A stretch of DNA of 64,000 bases from Ectothiorhodospira magna (GCF_900110965.1 NZ_FOFO01000017.1:1-64000); one strand, 5' to 3'. Numbered from the stretch's first letter, positions 18,845 to 30,358 are shown. Notes: generated from the sequence alone by a model not told the origin. Numbers and translations are program-made.

Positions 18845-20040
18845 TTGCCCACCGCATCGCGCTCGATCCGAACAACGCGCAGGCGAGTTACTTTGCCCGT
18901 GCGTGCGGCGTGGCGCGATTCGCCTACAACTGGGCGCTGGCCGAGTGGCAACGGCAATACGAGGCATGGAAGGCCGACAACAGCCGACCGAAGCCCTCGC
19001 AAGCCGCGCTGCGCCGCCAGTTGAACACCATCAAGCGCGAGCAGTTCCCGTGGATGCTGGAGGTCACTAAGTGCGCCCCGCAAATGGCGATCATTCAGTT
19101 GGGCGAAGCGTTCAAGAACTTCTTTGCCGGTCGTGCCAAGTACCCGAAGTTCCGCAAGAAAGGCGTGCATGACCGCTTCACCCTCACCAACGACCAGTTC
19201 AGCATCGATGGCTGCCGCATCCGCATCCCCAATCTGGGCTGGGTGCGGATGCGGGAGTCGTTGCGCTTTCGTGGCAAGATCATGTCAGCCACCATCTCCC
19301 GTATGGCTGACCGCTGGTTTGTCAGCATCGCCGTGGATACCCAAGACGATTCACACCTGCCAAAAGCTGAAAACCAAGGTGCGGTGGGCGTGGATTTGGG
19401 TGTCTCGGCGCTGGCAACGCTCTCGACGGGAGAGGTCATCAACGGGCCGAAGCCTCACAAGGCGCTGCTGTCCCGCCTGCAACGGCTCTCGCGCAGCCTG
19501 AGCCGCAAGCAGAAAGGTTCGGCCAACCGCAAGAAGGCCAAGGCAAAGCTGGCGCGGTTGCATGCTCGCATTGCCAATATCCGTTCGGATGCCTTGCACA
19601 AACTCACGACCAGTCTCACCCGACGGTTCCACACCATCGGCATCGAAGACTTGAACGTGCGCGGCATGATGAAGAACCGGAATCTGGCCCGCTCCATTGC
19701 CGACATGGGCTTCTTCGAGTTTCGGCGACAACTGGAGTACAAGGCGGCGATGCGTGGCGGGCAGATCAAGGTGGCCGATCGCTTCTATGCCAGCAGCAAG
19801 ACGTGCTCGGCGTGCGGGCATAAACTCGCCGAGCTGCCGCTGGCCGTGCGCGAGTGGGCGTGTCCGTCGTGCGGTGCAGTCCACGACCGCGACCTGAACG
19901 CGGCGATCAATTTGAAGAGCATGGCGGTGAGTTCCACCGTGTCAGCCTGTGGAGAGGAAGGCGCTGGCCGCGCTCGCAAGCGCGCGGTGAAACCGGCCTC
20001 AGTGAAGCAGGAAGCAATCGGTAGATTGAGTCAGACTTGA
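18838..20040 (+). CDS. tnpB: TnpB RNA-guided endonuclease (IS607-associated)
   Basis: 400 residues, full length for TnpB, the small Cas12 relative that cuts DNA with an RNA made from the end of its element (known of the family). Seen: N-terminal OrfB helix-turn-helix region (FARACGVARFAYNWALAEW), RuvC I with Asp186 in GVDLGVS, RuvC II with Glu270 in IGIEDLNV, a four-Cys zinc ribbon (Cys323, Cys326, Cys342, Cys345), and RuvC III at DRDLNAAIN (Asp350/352). All expected catalytic and zinc residues are present. Starts inside the end of tnpA. The guide RNA would come from the last part of this gene and the bases just after it. Confidence 0.92.
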   Translation: MLIAHRIALDPNNAQASYFARACGVARFAYNWALAEWQRQYEAWKADNSRPKPSQAALRRQLNTIKREQFPWMLEVTKCAPQMAIIQLGEAFKNFFAGRAKYPKFRKKGVHDRFTLTNDQFSIDGCRIRIPNLGWVRMRESLRFRGKIMSATISRMADRWFVSIAVDTQDDSHLPKAENQGAVGVDLGVSALATLSTGEVINGPKPHKALLSRLQRLSRSLSRKQKGSANRKKAKAKLARLHARIANIRSDALHKLTTSLTRRFHTIGIEDLNVRGMMKNRNLARSIADMGFFEFRRQLEYKAAMRGGQIKVADRFYASSKTCSACGHKLAELPLAVREWACPSCGAVHDRDLNAAINLKSMAVSSTVSACGEEGAGRARKRAVKPASVKQEAIGRLSQT

Positions 20041-20135
20041 CTATTTTTGCGTAGGTATTGCAGAACGGGAAAAATACATGGTTTCCGGCTAAAATACCCT
20101 GTCCTTCAATCCAAGGATGTTCAGAGTTCATCAGC

Positions 20136-20549
20136 GTGAATAGCAAACCCAACATCATCCTGTCCTCACGGGATTTCGATCGGCTCGACGACCTTCTGGC
20201 GTCGATTTCAGCAACAGCCTTTCCGGGCAAGACCGCCTTGCAGGCCGAGCTGGATCGTGCCGAGGTGGTGGCGCCAGAGCAGATGCCCCCTTCGGTGGTG
20301 ACCATGAATTCCACCGTGCGTTTTGTCATGGATGGTACCGGTGAAAGTTTCTGCATGACCCTGGTCTATCCCAAGGACAGCACGGGACAACCGGATCGGG
20401 TGTCGGTACTGGCACCGGTAGGCAGCGCCCTGCTGGGGCTGTCTGTGGGGGATCGAATCGAATGGCCCCGTCCCGGCGGCGGTGTCATCCGGGTCTGCAT
20501 CGATGACATCCTCTATCAACCCGAAAGCGCCGGGGATTTTCATCGCTGA
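20136..20549 (+). CDS. rnk: Regulator of nucleoside diphosphate kinase (Rnk)
   Basis: 137-residue protein of the Rnk/GreA-GreB C-terminal family, which contacts RNA polymerase. Seen: start NSKPNIILSSRDFDRLDDLL, then the FKBP-like part with VTMNSTVRF, VYPKD, VLAPVGSALLGLSVGD and IEWPRPGG. The GTG at 20136 fits the family start; an upstream in-frame extension does not. It lies about 95 bases after the IS607 tnpB stop, so the element sits in or near its promoter region. A strong GC hairpin at 20560-20595 without T-run follows the gene. Confidence 0.88.
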   Translation: MNSKPNIILSSRDFDRLDDLLASISATAFPGKTALQAELDRAEVVAPEQMPPSVVTMNSTVRFVMDGTGESFCMTLVYPKDSTGQPDRVSVLAPVGSALLGLSVGDRIEWPRPGGGVIRVCIDDILYQPESAGDFHR

Positions 20550-22019
<1,470 letters not shown>

Positions 22020-22045
22020 TTCTCCACCCCGGACACGCCGGATTG

Positions 22046-22073
22046 CCCGATCCCGCCAGGGGTCGGGTTTTTT
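22046..22073 (+). terminator. Rho-independent terminator of gdhA
   Basis: 9-bp stem (CCCGATCCC at 22046-22054 with GGGGTCGGG at 22059-22067, one G-T pair, loop GCCA) followed by six T. Confidence 0.88.
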
Positions 22074-22099
22074 GTGTCCAGGAGCGCGCAGGTGGTCAC

Positions 22100-22126
22100 T
22101 AAGTTTTAGGTCATTGTGGCCGATAC
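22100..22126 (+). promoter_or_regulatory. Sigma-28 (FliA) promoter of the chemoreceptor gene
   Basis: TAAG (22100-22103), 15 bases, GCCGATAC (22119-22126). This matches the flagellar class III consensus TAAA-N15-GCCGATAA at 10 of 12 positions, about 65 bases before the start codon. Confidence 0.75.
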
Positions 22127-22192
22127 CTAGAGGTAGCGACGAGTGATAACACCTCAATAGAGCCGCGGCAGGTATCGGCGGGAGAAATCGGT

Positions 22193-24421
22193 ATGGGCAA
22201 GATGACTGTTGCAATGCGTCTGGGACTGGGTTTTGGTGCGGTGCTGATGCTGTTGGGCCTGATTGCCCTTATCGGTACCCTCAGAATCGGGGTGCTCAAT
22301 GACAATATTCGTCTGATTTCCACCGACCTGTTTCCTAAAACGGTGCAGGCCAACCTGATTATCGACAACATCAATATTGGCGCCCGGGCCTTGCGCAATG
22401 CCCAGTTGGTGGATGACCGGCAGGTGATCGCCGAGGAAATTGCCCGGGTGCGCCAGAGTCAGCGTGACGTCGCTGCCATCCTTCAGGCCCTGGAACCCAC
22501 CGTTGTCACATCTGAGGGACGACGTCTGATGGCGGAGGTCACCGCCGCCCGTAATGCCTTCGTGACCAATCAAAATCGCATCATGGGTCTGATCGATGAG
22601 GGCAGTCTGGAAGCGGCCCGGAACCTGATGCTCGGCCAGTTCCGACGTGATCAGGCCCAATACCTGACGGCGGCGGAAAACCTGATCCAGTATCAGACCC
22701 GATTAATGGACGAGGCGGGGGAACGGGCGCAGGCCTATGCGGATACCGCTCGTCTGCAGATGTTGATACTCTCCCTGGTGGCCCTGATCCTGGGGATCGG
22801 AATGGCTTTCTGGATTGTGCGCGACCTGACCCGCCGCCTGGGGGGAGAACCGGACTATGCCGCCGCCATGGTGCAGGCCATTGCCGCGGGCGATTTGTCC
22901 AAAACCATTCAGATTCGTGAAGGAGATACCACCAGCCTGCTGGCTAGCCTCAATCAGATGCAGGATGCCCTGCAGCGGTTGGTGGATGAAATTGCAGTCA
23001 TGGTGCGTGAAGCCACCCAGGGCCATTTCAGTCGGCGTATCGATCTGACGGACAAGCAGGGGTTCGGGCGGGATATTGGTGAAGGGCTTAACCAGTTGGT
23101 GGAGACCACGGACGTGGGCCTCAACGACGTGACCCGGGTGGCCAAGGCTTTGGCCCAGGGGGATCTGTCCCAGTCCATCACCCGGGATTACCCTGGTGTG
23201 TTTGGCCAGACCAAAGATGGAGTCAATACGACGGTCACAGCCCTGACCAAGGTGGTGGGGGAGATTCGTCGAATTGTTGACGGCGCCAATCAGGGGGATT
23301 TCAGTGTCAGGCTGGACGCGGCCAGCAAGCAGGGTTTTGCCAAGGATATCGCACAATTACTTAACCAGCTGTCAGATACCACCGAGCAGGGACTCAATGA
23401 TGTCATGCGGGTGGCCCAGGCCATGGCCAAGGGGGATCTGACCAAAACCATCGACAGGGATTATCCGGGGCTGTTTGGTGAGACCAAGGCGGGAATGAAC
23501 ACCACGGTGACCAATCTGCGGGGAATTGTGGGGCAGATTCGTGATGCCGTGGGCACCATCAATAGTGCTTCCAGGGAGATTGCCAAGGGCAACCAGGATC
23601 TGAGCCAGCGTACCGAAGAACAGGCCAGTTCCCTGGAGGAAACCGCCAGTTCCATGGAAGAACTCACCAGTACCGTCAAGCAGAACGCGGATAACGCCCG
23701 ACAGGCCAATCAGCTGGCGGTGACTGCTTCTGATGTGGCGACCCAGGGCGGCGTGGTGGTCAATGCTTCGGTGCTGACCATGGCGGAAATCTCCGAATCC
23801 AGCAAGAAGATTTCCGACATCATTGGCGTCATCGATGGCATTGCCTTCCAGACCAACATTCTGGCCCTCAATGCGGCGGTGGAAGCCGCCCGGGCCGGTG
23901 AGCAGGGACGAGGCTTTGCTGTGGTGGCCACAGAGGTTCGCAATCTGGCCCAGCGTTCGGCCAATGCAGCCAAGGAGATCAAGGCGCTGATCACCGACAG
24001 CGTACAGAAGGTGGATTCAGGGACCGCCCAGGTCAACGAAGCTGGGGAACGCATGACCGAGATCGTCAATTCCATCAAGCGGGTGACGGATATCATGGCG
24101 GAGATTTCCGCCGCATCCGAGGAACAGTCCGCCGGTATTGAGCAGATCAATCAGGCGGTGACCCAGATGGACGATGTTACCCAGCAGAACGCGGCCCTGG
24201 TGGAGGAAGCGGCTGCCGCTGCTGAATCCCTGGAGGAGCAGGCCCAGTCCCTGGCCCGGGTTGTCCAGGTGTTCAAGGTGGACCAGACCGCAGGGGCTGT
24301 TCCGGCGCCGTCAAGACAGAAGGTGGCCCTGCCCCGGCCGCAACCGGCGGCTCAGGGCAAGCCCCAGGCCCGGCCCGCCCTGTCGGCACCAGCTGACGAT
24401 GGAGAGTGGGAAGAGTTCTGA
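22193..24421 (+). CDS. Methyl-accepting chemotaxis protein with repeated HAMP-like units and C-terminal CheR-tether
   Basis: Inner-membrane chemoreceptor, 742 residues. Membrane helix 1 spans about 8-30 and helix 2 about 185-208; between them is a helical sensor of the 4HB_MCP type. The cytoplasmic part begins with a HAMP domain. It continues with repeated HAMP-like units containing [16 protein letters not shown] and [16 protein letters not shown], about 90 residues apart. The signalling domain (about 470-690) has the hairpin tip [22 protein letters not shown] and [12 protein letters not shown]. The last residues are EWEEF, which resembles the NWETF pentapeptide that docks CheR/CheB. A sigma-28 promoter precedes it. 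The signal is unknown. Confidence 0.93.
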   Translation: MGKMTVAMRLGLGFGAVLMLLGLIALIGTLRIGVLNDNIRLISTDLFPKTVQANLIIDNINIGARALRNAQLVDDRQVIAEEIARVRQSQRDVAAILQALEPTVVTSEGRRLMAEVTAARNAFVTNQNRIMGLIDEGSLEAARNLMLGQFRRDQAQYLTAAENLIQYQTRLMDEAGERAQAYADTARLQMLILSLVALILGIGMAFWIVRDLTRRLGGEPDYAAAMVQAIAAGDLSKTIQIREGDTTSLLASLNQMQDALQRLVDEIAVMVREATQGHFSRRIDLTDKQGFGRDIGEGLNQLVETTDVGLNDVTRVAKALAQGDLSQSITRDYPGVFGQTKDGVNTTVTALTKVVGEIRRIVDGANQGDFSVRLDAASKQGFAKDIAQLLNQLSDTTEQGLNDVMRVAQAMAKGDLTKTIDRDYPGLFGETKAGMNTTVTNLRGIVGQIRDAVGTINSASREIAKGNQDLSQRTEEQASSLEETASSMEELTSTVKQNADNARQANQLAVTASDVATQGGVVVNASVLTMAEISESSKKISDIIGVIDGIAFQTNILALNAAVEAARAGEQGRGFAVVATEVRNLAQRSANAAKEIKALITDSVQKVDSGTAQVNEAGERMTEIVNSIKRVTDIMAEISAASEEQSAGIEQINQAVTQMDDVTQQNAALVEEAAAAAESLEEQAQSLARVVQVFKVDQTAGAVPAPSRQKVALPRPQPAAQGKPQARPALSAPADDGEWEEF

Positions 24422-24440
24422 ACGCCTTCCCTGTGCTGCC

Positions 24441-24466
24441 CCACCGGCCCTGTCATGGGCCGGTGG
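24441..24466. terminator. Symmetric hairpin at convergent gene ends
   Basis: Perfect 10-bp stem (CCACCGGCCC at 24441-24450, complement at 24457-24466, loop TGTCAT). It starts 19 bases after the chemoreceptor stop and overlaps the last codons of the opposite gene. There is no T-run, so bidirectional termination is likely but not certain. Confidence 0.5.
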
Positions 24467-27044
24467 CGGGTCTGCCCATGTAACATAGCACCTGCTGGCT
24501 GACCACATCCGCCAGCAGTCTCAGGTCCAGGGCGCGTACATCATGGACCGTCACTGCCTCCAGTACAGCCTCATCCAGTCCTTCCACCAGGTCTGGCGGG
24601 ATATGCTCTGCGGCCAGGGTGTTGAGCCGGTGAGGGGCGTAGTCGGTGTGCTTGTTCTGGGGTAACAGGGCCACATAGGCAATGCCCGATTCCACCAGAT
24701 CCTGAAAAAAATGGGAGCCATAGGACAGGTCGGGAATAATGCCGCCTCCCAGCTCCGCCACTTCCACCAGCACCGCCATGCGACTGATGTCCGCAAACCG
24801 GATGGGCACCCCCAGTTCTGGTGTGCTGGTGCCCCAGCGGCCAGGGCCGATCAGTACGGTGGGCTGGATATCCCGATCCGGCATGCGTCGGTTGAGCTGA
24901 CCCACCAGTCGAGCCACGGTGTATTTTTGCTGGAGGGTCAGGGCGCTGTACCGAAGCCCCTCCACCCGGATCACCCGGGCAATAGGCTGGTCCAGACTGC
25001 CCCCCATGAAATGTCCCTGGGTGCGAAACACAATCCGTTCTGCATCGGGTGCCTCTGGGAGCTGTACCTGACGGCTGGCACCCCGGGTTTGCAAGGGGCG
25101 GCATTGCACCAGATTGAAAGAGGGGGTGCCGTCCTGACCCAGATGCACGGTAAATTCCACATCCACCGGATAGTCATACACGGATTCCAGGGTCTGCAGC
25201 AGTTGCTGGATCATCGGTACGAACGGGGTACGGTCCAGCAGCGGTACAAAATTCAGCCGCCATACCGGCGTCTCTCCCACGCTGTGGTCCTGTTGGCCGC
25301 ACCAGCGCAGGATTGGTGTCATGTCTTCCCGGATCAGCTCCCGCAGGGGGCGGCTGAGCAGGGCATTGTCCAGTACATCCAGGGTGTCCACCTGATGTTG
25401 CAGGAAACGGCCATCATCTGCATGGGCAAAGGGCCGTTTCAACGGGTGATCCAGGGCAATGATACAGGCATGATCGCCGTCGTTGCGGTCTACGGCCCGG
25501 GTGCCCAGGCCCATGACCAGCCGGACCATGCCCGCTGCCGGGTCCATCTCCTTGTCCCAGACGAAAATATTTCGGGAGACCCCCACCCCGGCGGCATCCG
25601 GCAGATAATGGCGACCATGATAACGGCCATTGACCCGCTGCAGCAGCAGGGCCATGGGTTCTTCCAGCTGCGCCAGCCCCCGTTGCTCCCGGTACACCAG
25701 GGCATCTTCACTCATGGCGCTGGCAAACACCTGACAGACCGCCTGTTCCAGTTGCTCCAGACGGGCTTCAGGCGTCCCCTGATTGACACAAAAGACGCTG
25801 TCGTACTTGCCCGCAAACGCATTGCCAAAACCGTCCTCCAGCAGGCTGCTGGAGCGTACCAGGATGGGGTACTGGCCAAAATAATCCAGCATCCGGGCCA
25901 GTTCAGCACGGATTTCGTCGGGCAGACGGCCATGACACATCCGCTCGTGCAGGGCCTGGCCTTCGCTGTAATACCCCTCTGCCGTGCGCTGGCGCATGAT
26001 TCTGGGCCACCAGCCGTTGTGGACCAGGAAGGAATAGTAGACATCCGTACCCAGAAAAAAGGAGTCATGGGGTTCCAGATGCCGGGTCCAGGTCTTTGGC
26101 GCCTCCTTGAGCAGAATCTGCCGGGCCAGGAGCATGCCCACCGCCTTGCCGCCAATATGGCCGCTGCCGATCATGCGGGCACGGATGGCCAGCAGATCTG
26201 TCAGGGTAAAGTAACGGCGAGCCATGTTCAGGATACGCTCATCCCGGCCCAGCATGACCCGGCACAGGCGTTCCACCTGGGCCGCCTGACGGGTCGGATC
26301 GTCGGTTCGGTTCAAGGATTCGGCGGCATTCAGGAACAAGGCATCCCAATAATCCAGATGCCGCTGGGGTTCCTGGGCATGATCCTGGGCCAGGGCAGTT
26401 TGTACCCGGGTGGCATCACTGCTGTCGATCACCGGGGTAAAATGGTCACCCTGCCAACGGTGGGGCAGGCACAGGGTGGGAGAATGGCGCTTCCAGACCT
26501 TGACCGGCTGAACATGACATTCCTGCTGGGTGCGACGCACGTCGATGAGCACCTGGGTGGTCTGCTGGATGCGGGCCACGGTGTGATGGGAGTGACGCTG
26601 GCGCAGCAGACCAAAGTAGGCCACCGTATCCAGTTCATACAGATAGGGGCAGACCACCTGGAAAAAATTACCCACCATCAGATCGGTGGCCCAGGCGGAC
26701 AGCAGATCCGAGAGGCAGTCAAAGACGTAAAAGGCGCCCCGTCCGTGGTCGGTGATCAACTGGTAGACATGGCAGGTAAAGGCCTCAAACCCCCATAGGG
26801 CGTCCAGCTGAACCACATGCACATCCGGCGCCGGTGCCACCAGTGGCGCATCGTGACCAAATCGCAGGTAGATGATGGCCCGTTGTCGTTGCCGGGCGGC
26901 GGTCACGAAAGGATCAATGACACGTCGATAGTCCTCCATATGATCCACGCGCCAGACCACATTATCCCCGATGCGCAGACCGTCGATCACCTCATCCAGG
27001 CCTTCAAGGCCGGTGGAAACCCGATTATTCTGATGTAGCGCCAT
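24453..27044 (-). CDS. KaiC-like (degenerate) domain fused to a PEP-synthase-type ATP-grasp domain; function unknown
   Basis: 863 residues. Residues about 8-230 resemble a RecA/KaiC-type domain (STGLEGLDEVIDGLRIGDNVVW), but the nucleotide-binding P-loop GxxGxGKS/T is absent. Residues about 290-640 match the PPDK_N/PEP-synthase ATP-grasp domain (GGKAVGMLLARQILL, ILVRSSSLLEDGFGNAFAGKYDSV). The C-terminal part has LIGPGRWGTSTPELGVP and PDLSYGSHFFQDLVE. The swivelling phosphohistidine domain and the PEP/pyruvate barrel of true PPDK or PEP synthase are missing, so it is not a complete dikinase. Start at 27044 has GGAG eight bases ahead. It stands alone, convergent to the chemoreceptor. Proteins of this build are known but uncharacterised, as far as I recall. 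Confidence 0.75.
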   Translation of the reverse strand: MALHQNNRVSTGLEGLDEVIDGLRIGDNVVWRVDHMEDYRRVIDPFVTAARQRQRAIIYLRFGHDAPLVAPAPDVHVVQLDALWGFEAFTCHVYQLITDHGRGAFYVFDCLSDLLSAWATDLMVGNFFQVVCPYLYELDTVAYFGLLRQRHSHHTVARIQQTTQVLIDVRRTQQECHVQPVKVWKRHSPTLCLPHRWQGDHFTPVIDSSDATRVQTALAQDHAQEPQRHLDYWDALFLNAAESLNRTDDPTRQAAQVERLCRVMLGRDERILNMARRYFTLTDLLAIRARMIGSGHIGGKAVGMLLARQILLKEAPKTWTRHLEPHDSFFLGTDVYYSFLVHNGWWPRIMRQRTAEGYYSEGQALHERMCHGRLPDEIRAELARMLDYFGQYPILVRSSSLLEDGFGNAFAGKYDSVFCVNQGTPEARLEQLEQAVCQVFASAMSEDALVYREQRGLAQLEEPMALLLQRVNGRYHGRHYLPDAAGVGVSRNIFVWDKEMDPAAGMVRLVMGLGTRAVDRNDGDHACIIALDHPLKRPFAHADDGRFLQHQVDTLDVLDNALLSRPLRELIREDMTPILRWCGQQDHSVGETPVWRLNFVPLLDRTPFVPMIQQLLQTLESVYDYPVDVEFTVHLGQDGTPSFNLVQCRPLQTRGASRQVQLPEAPDAERIVFRTQGHFMGGSLDQPIARVIRVEGLRYSALTLQQKYTVARLVGQLNRRMPDRDIQPTVLIGPGRWGTSTPELGVPIRFADISRMAVLVEVAELGGGIIPDLSYGSHFFQDLVESGIAYVALLPQNKHTDYAPHRLNTLAAEHIPPDLVEGLDEAVLEAVTVHDVRALDLRLLADVVSQQVLCYMGRPATGP

Positions 27045-27247
27045 TATGCTTTCTCCGTGTCGCAGACTGCCCTGCCAATGACCTGGGTCACCCGGCAGGG
27101 CCGGTTGCAGTGCCGTGCCTATTCACCCGTTGCAAATCGCCTAGTATCATGGCTGGCCGTGCCACCTGCCGGCCAGGGTCATGATACGCGGCTGGATCGA
27201 CCCGTCGGCCTGAATGTATGGCAATCAAATTCTACAGGGGATCAGAA

Positions 27248-27703
27248 ATGGCATTGATAGACTGTCCTGAGTGTGGCCGTCAGGTTTCGGACAAGGCGCC
27301 CACCTGCCCAGGGTGCGGTGCACCCATCGCTCTGGAGTCTTCCGGGTCTCAGGCCTGGCAGGCCGATGCCCCGGAGCCGTCCCGGATTCAGCAACCCACA
27401 TCGGCGCCCGCATCGGCGCCGGAACCGGATCCGGAACCGGAAGTCGATGAGGAATGGTTGCGGGGGGAGCAGGAATACCTGGCCTTTACTGATCGGGTGC
27501 AGCGCCATCGCATCATGTCGGTGCTGCTGTTCTTTGGCGGTCTGAGTCTGGGAATGGGCATGAGGAGCTTTATGGGCGTCAGCGACGAGGAAGGGCGCGC
27601 CCTGGTGTTCTACATCGCGGATATCATGGTCTATTCTGGCATCATCTGGCTGTTCTACAACGAAGCCAGAAACCTCTGGTATCACCGCAATCTGGGCAGC
27701 TGA
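27248..27703 (+). CDS. Zinc-ribbon protein with two membrane helices
   Basis: 151 residues, function unknown. The N terminus is a zinc ribbon with two CxxC pairs (CPECGRQVSDKAPTCPGCG). A Pro/Glu/Ala-rich linker follows (about residues 35-75), then two hydrophobic helices (about 93-112 and 123-142) separated by a short loop. The ATG at 27248 follows GGGGATC and begins the zinc ribbon directly; an upstream TTG/ATG in frame is unsupported. Between the unusual ATP-grasp gene (divergent) and bchL. Zinc-ribbon membrane proteins of this size are common orphans. Confidence 0.7.
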   Translation: MALIDCPECGRQVSDKAPTCPGCGAPIALESSGSQAWQADAPEPSRIQQPTSAPASAPEPDPEPEVDEEWLRGEQEYLAFTDRVQRHRIMSVLLFFGGLSLGMGMRSFMGVSDEEGRALVFYIADIMVYSGIIWLFYNEARNLWYHRNLGS

Positions 27704-27802
27704 ATCGCTGCCTTGCACAGACGGCCTGTTCCCAGCGCCCCGGTCCAGGGATGGCCGGGCCGGGCGCCGTCATCCCGTTTTTCACTGTTTAGAACCCTAT
27801 GA

Positions 27803-28735
<933 letters not shown>

Positions 28736-28781
28736 TGACCACCAAACGATTCGTTCAATCCAGTGACAAGGAGTCGGGCTG

Positions 28782-30224
28782 ATGAGCAAGGGTACATCCG
28801 GTGCTTTCATGGGACTGCTCAGCCGCTTTGGCACCAAGATCCTGCCGTTTGCCGATGCGGCCACCCGGGATCTGCCATTGCCGAGACTGTTGCGTCTGGC
28901 ACTATTTCAGGTGGCAGTGGCCATGTCCATGGTGCTGCTCACCGGAACCCTCAACCGGGTCATGGTGGTGGAGCAGGGGGTTTCAGCCTGGATCGTGGCC
29001 CTGATGGTGTCCCTGCCCCTGTTGTTTGCGCCTCTGCGGGCGCTGATGGGGCATCGATCAGACCATCACCGTTCTGCCTTTGGCTGGCGACGGGTGCCCT
29101 ATCTGTGGATGGGGACGCTGCTGCAGTTCAGCGGTCTGGCCATCATGCCTTTCGCTCTGCTGGTGCTGGCGGACGGCAGTGGACCGGCCTTCCTGGGTCC
29201 GTTATCTGCCGCCATCGCCTTTTTGCTGGTGGGGGCGGGGATGCACATGACCCAGACCGCCGGTCTGGCCCTGGCCACGGATCTGGCAACCCCGGAGCAG
29301 CGGCCACGGGTGGTGGCGCTGTTATATGTGGTGCTGTTGCTGGGTATGGTGCTGGCCTCTTCGGTGTTTGGCTTCTTGCTCACCGACTATACCCCCGGTC
29401 GTTTGATCGAAGTCCTGCAGGGGGTGGCGGTGCTGACCATCCTGCTGAATCTGGCCGCCCTGTGGAAGCAGGAGGCTATCAACAACCAGCGGGCCAAAGC
29501 CCGGCACGAGCCGGGAGTGCCATTCATGGAGGCCTGGCGAGCCTTTAGCGGCATCGGGCATATCCGGCGGTTGCTGGTGGTGATTGCCCTGGGTACGGCG
29601 GGCTTCAACATGCAGGATATTCTACTGGAACCCTATGGCGGGGAAATTCTGGGTATGTCGGTGGCAGCCACCACCACGCTCACTGCCACCTGGGCCACCG
29701 GGATGTTGATTGCCTTTGCCCTGGCCGCCCGACTGCTGACCCAGGGGGCCAACTGTTACCGGATTGCCTCCATCGGTGCTGTGGTGGGTGTGGTGGCCTT
29801 CATTGTGGTGGTGATTGCAGTGCCCATGGATTCCACCATTATTTTTCGTTTTGGTGCATTCCTGATCGGTTTTGGTGGGGGCCTGTTTGCAGTGTCCACC
29901 CTGCTGGCCATGATGGGTTTTGCCCGCAATGAGCAAAGTGGCATGGCCGTGGGGGCCTGGGGCGCGGTACAGGCCACTGCCGCCGGGGGCGCGATTTTCC
30001 TGGGGGGAGCCATTCGTGATCTGGTGGGCTGGATCACCGGTAACGGCTGGCTGGGGGAAACCCTGGCTGCGCCCGCCACCGGATATCTGGCGGTGTACTA
30101 TCTGGAAATCGTGCTGTTGCTGGCTGCCCTGGTGGCCCTCTTCCCGTTGCTGCGATCCAAAGAGGAGCCGCCCAACATGGGGCCATCGGACAAATTTGGC
30201 ATGAGTGATTTCCCCACCACCTGA
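28782..30224 (+). CDS. PucC/LhaA-family light-harvesting complex assembly protein
   Basis: MFS-fold membrane protein, 480 residues with about twelve hydrophobic helices, of the BCH1/PucC/LhaA family that assists assembly of antenna complexes or delivery of bacteriochlorophyll. Seen: LLTGTLNRVMVVEQGV near residue 55, PLLFAPLRALMGHRSDHHRS, FGWRRVPYLW and NMQDILLEPYGGE, all typical of this family. AAGGAG precedes the ATG. Followed by LH2 beta and alpha genes, which favours PucC over LhaA (the LH1 counterpart), but the sequence alone does not settle it. Confidence 0.88.
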   Translation: MSKGTSGAFMGLLSRFGTKILPFADAATRDLPLPRLLRLALFQVAVAMSMVLLTGTLNRVMVVEQGVSAWIVALMVSLPLLFAPLRALMGHRSDHHRSAFGWRRVPYLWMGTLLQFSGLAIMPFALLVLADGSGPAFLGPLSAAIAFLLVGAGMHMTQTAGLALATDLATPEQRPRVVALLYVVLLLGMVLASSVFGFLLTDYTPGRLIEVLQGVAVLTILLNLAALWKQEAINNQRAKARHEPGVPFMEAWRAFSGIGHIRRLLVVIALGTAGFNMQDILLEPYGGEILGMSVAATTTLTATWATGMLIAFALAARLLTQGANCYRIASIGAVVGVVAFIVVVIAVPMDSTIIFRFGAFLIGFGGGLFAVSTLLAMMGFARNEQSGMAVGAWGAVQATAAGGAIFLGGAIRDLVGWITGNGWLGETLAAPATGYLAVYYLEIVLLLAALVALFPLLRSKEEPPNMGPSDKFGMSDFPTT

Positions 30225-30229
30225 GGGAC

Positions 30230-30260
30230 TGCCCGCCCTGCTTTGATGGCTGGGCGGGCA
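30230..30260 (+). terminator. Hairpin after the pucC/lhaA gene
   Basis: Perfect 9-bp stem TGCCCGCCC/GGGCGGGCA with a 13-base loop just after the stop codon. There is no T-run, so it may end transcription, pause it, or protect the mRNA end. Confidence 0.45.
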
Positions 30261-30326
30261 CCACATGAAAACTTGATCCCGGTCAACGGTCTTGCTTCAT
30301 TCACCTCAAAACCCTGTTCCTCCCCG

Positions 30327-30358
30327 TTGACATGGATGGGCGTCAGCGTAGACTTACA
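30327..30358 (+). promoter_or_regulatory. Promoter of the first LH2 pair (beta-alpha)
   Basis: TTGACA (30327-30332), 16 bases, TAGACT (30349-30354). The run CGTAGACTTACACCCA around the -10 box is shared base for base with the promoter of the second pair at 31338. A CGT-N12-ACA element (30342-30358) resembles the TGT-N12-ACA site of CrtJ/PpsR repressors with one mismatch. Distance to the beta start codon is about 115 bases. Confidence 0.7.

Larger units (their letters stand above)
18183..20065 (+). mobile_element. IS607-family insertion sequence (tnpA-tnpB)
   Basis: Two overlapping genes, a MerR-HTH serine recombinase (tnpA) and a TnpB nuclease, are the defining content of IS607 elements. These elements have no terminal inverted repeats or target duplication, so the ends are approximate. 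The left end lies between the cyclase stop (18156) and the tnpA promoter. The right end should lie shortly after the tnpB stop at 20040, where the reRNA/omega-RNA would also end. It sits between the cyclase gene and rnk without breaking either reading frame. Confidence 0.85.
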
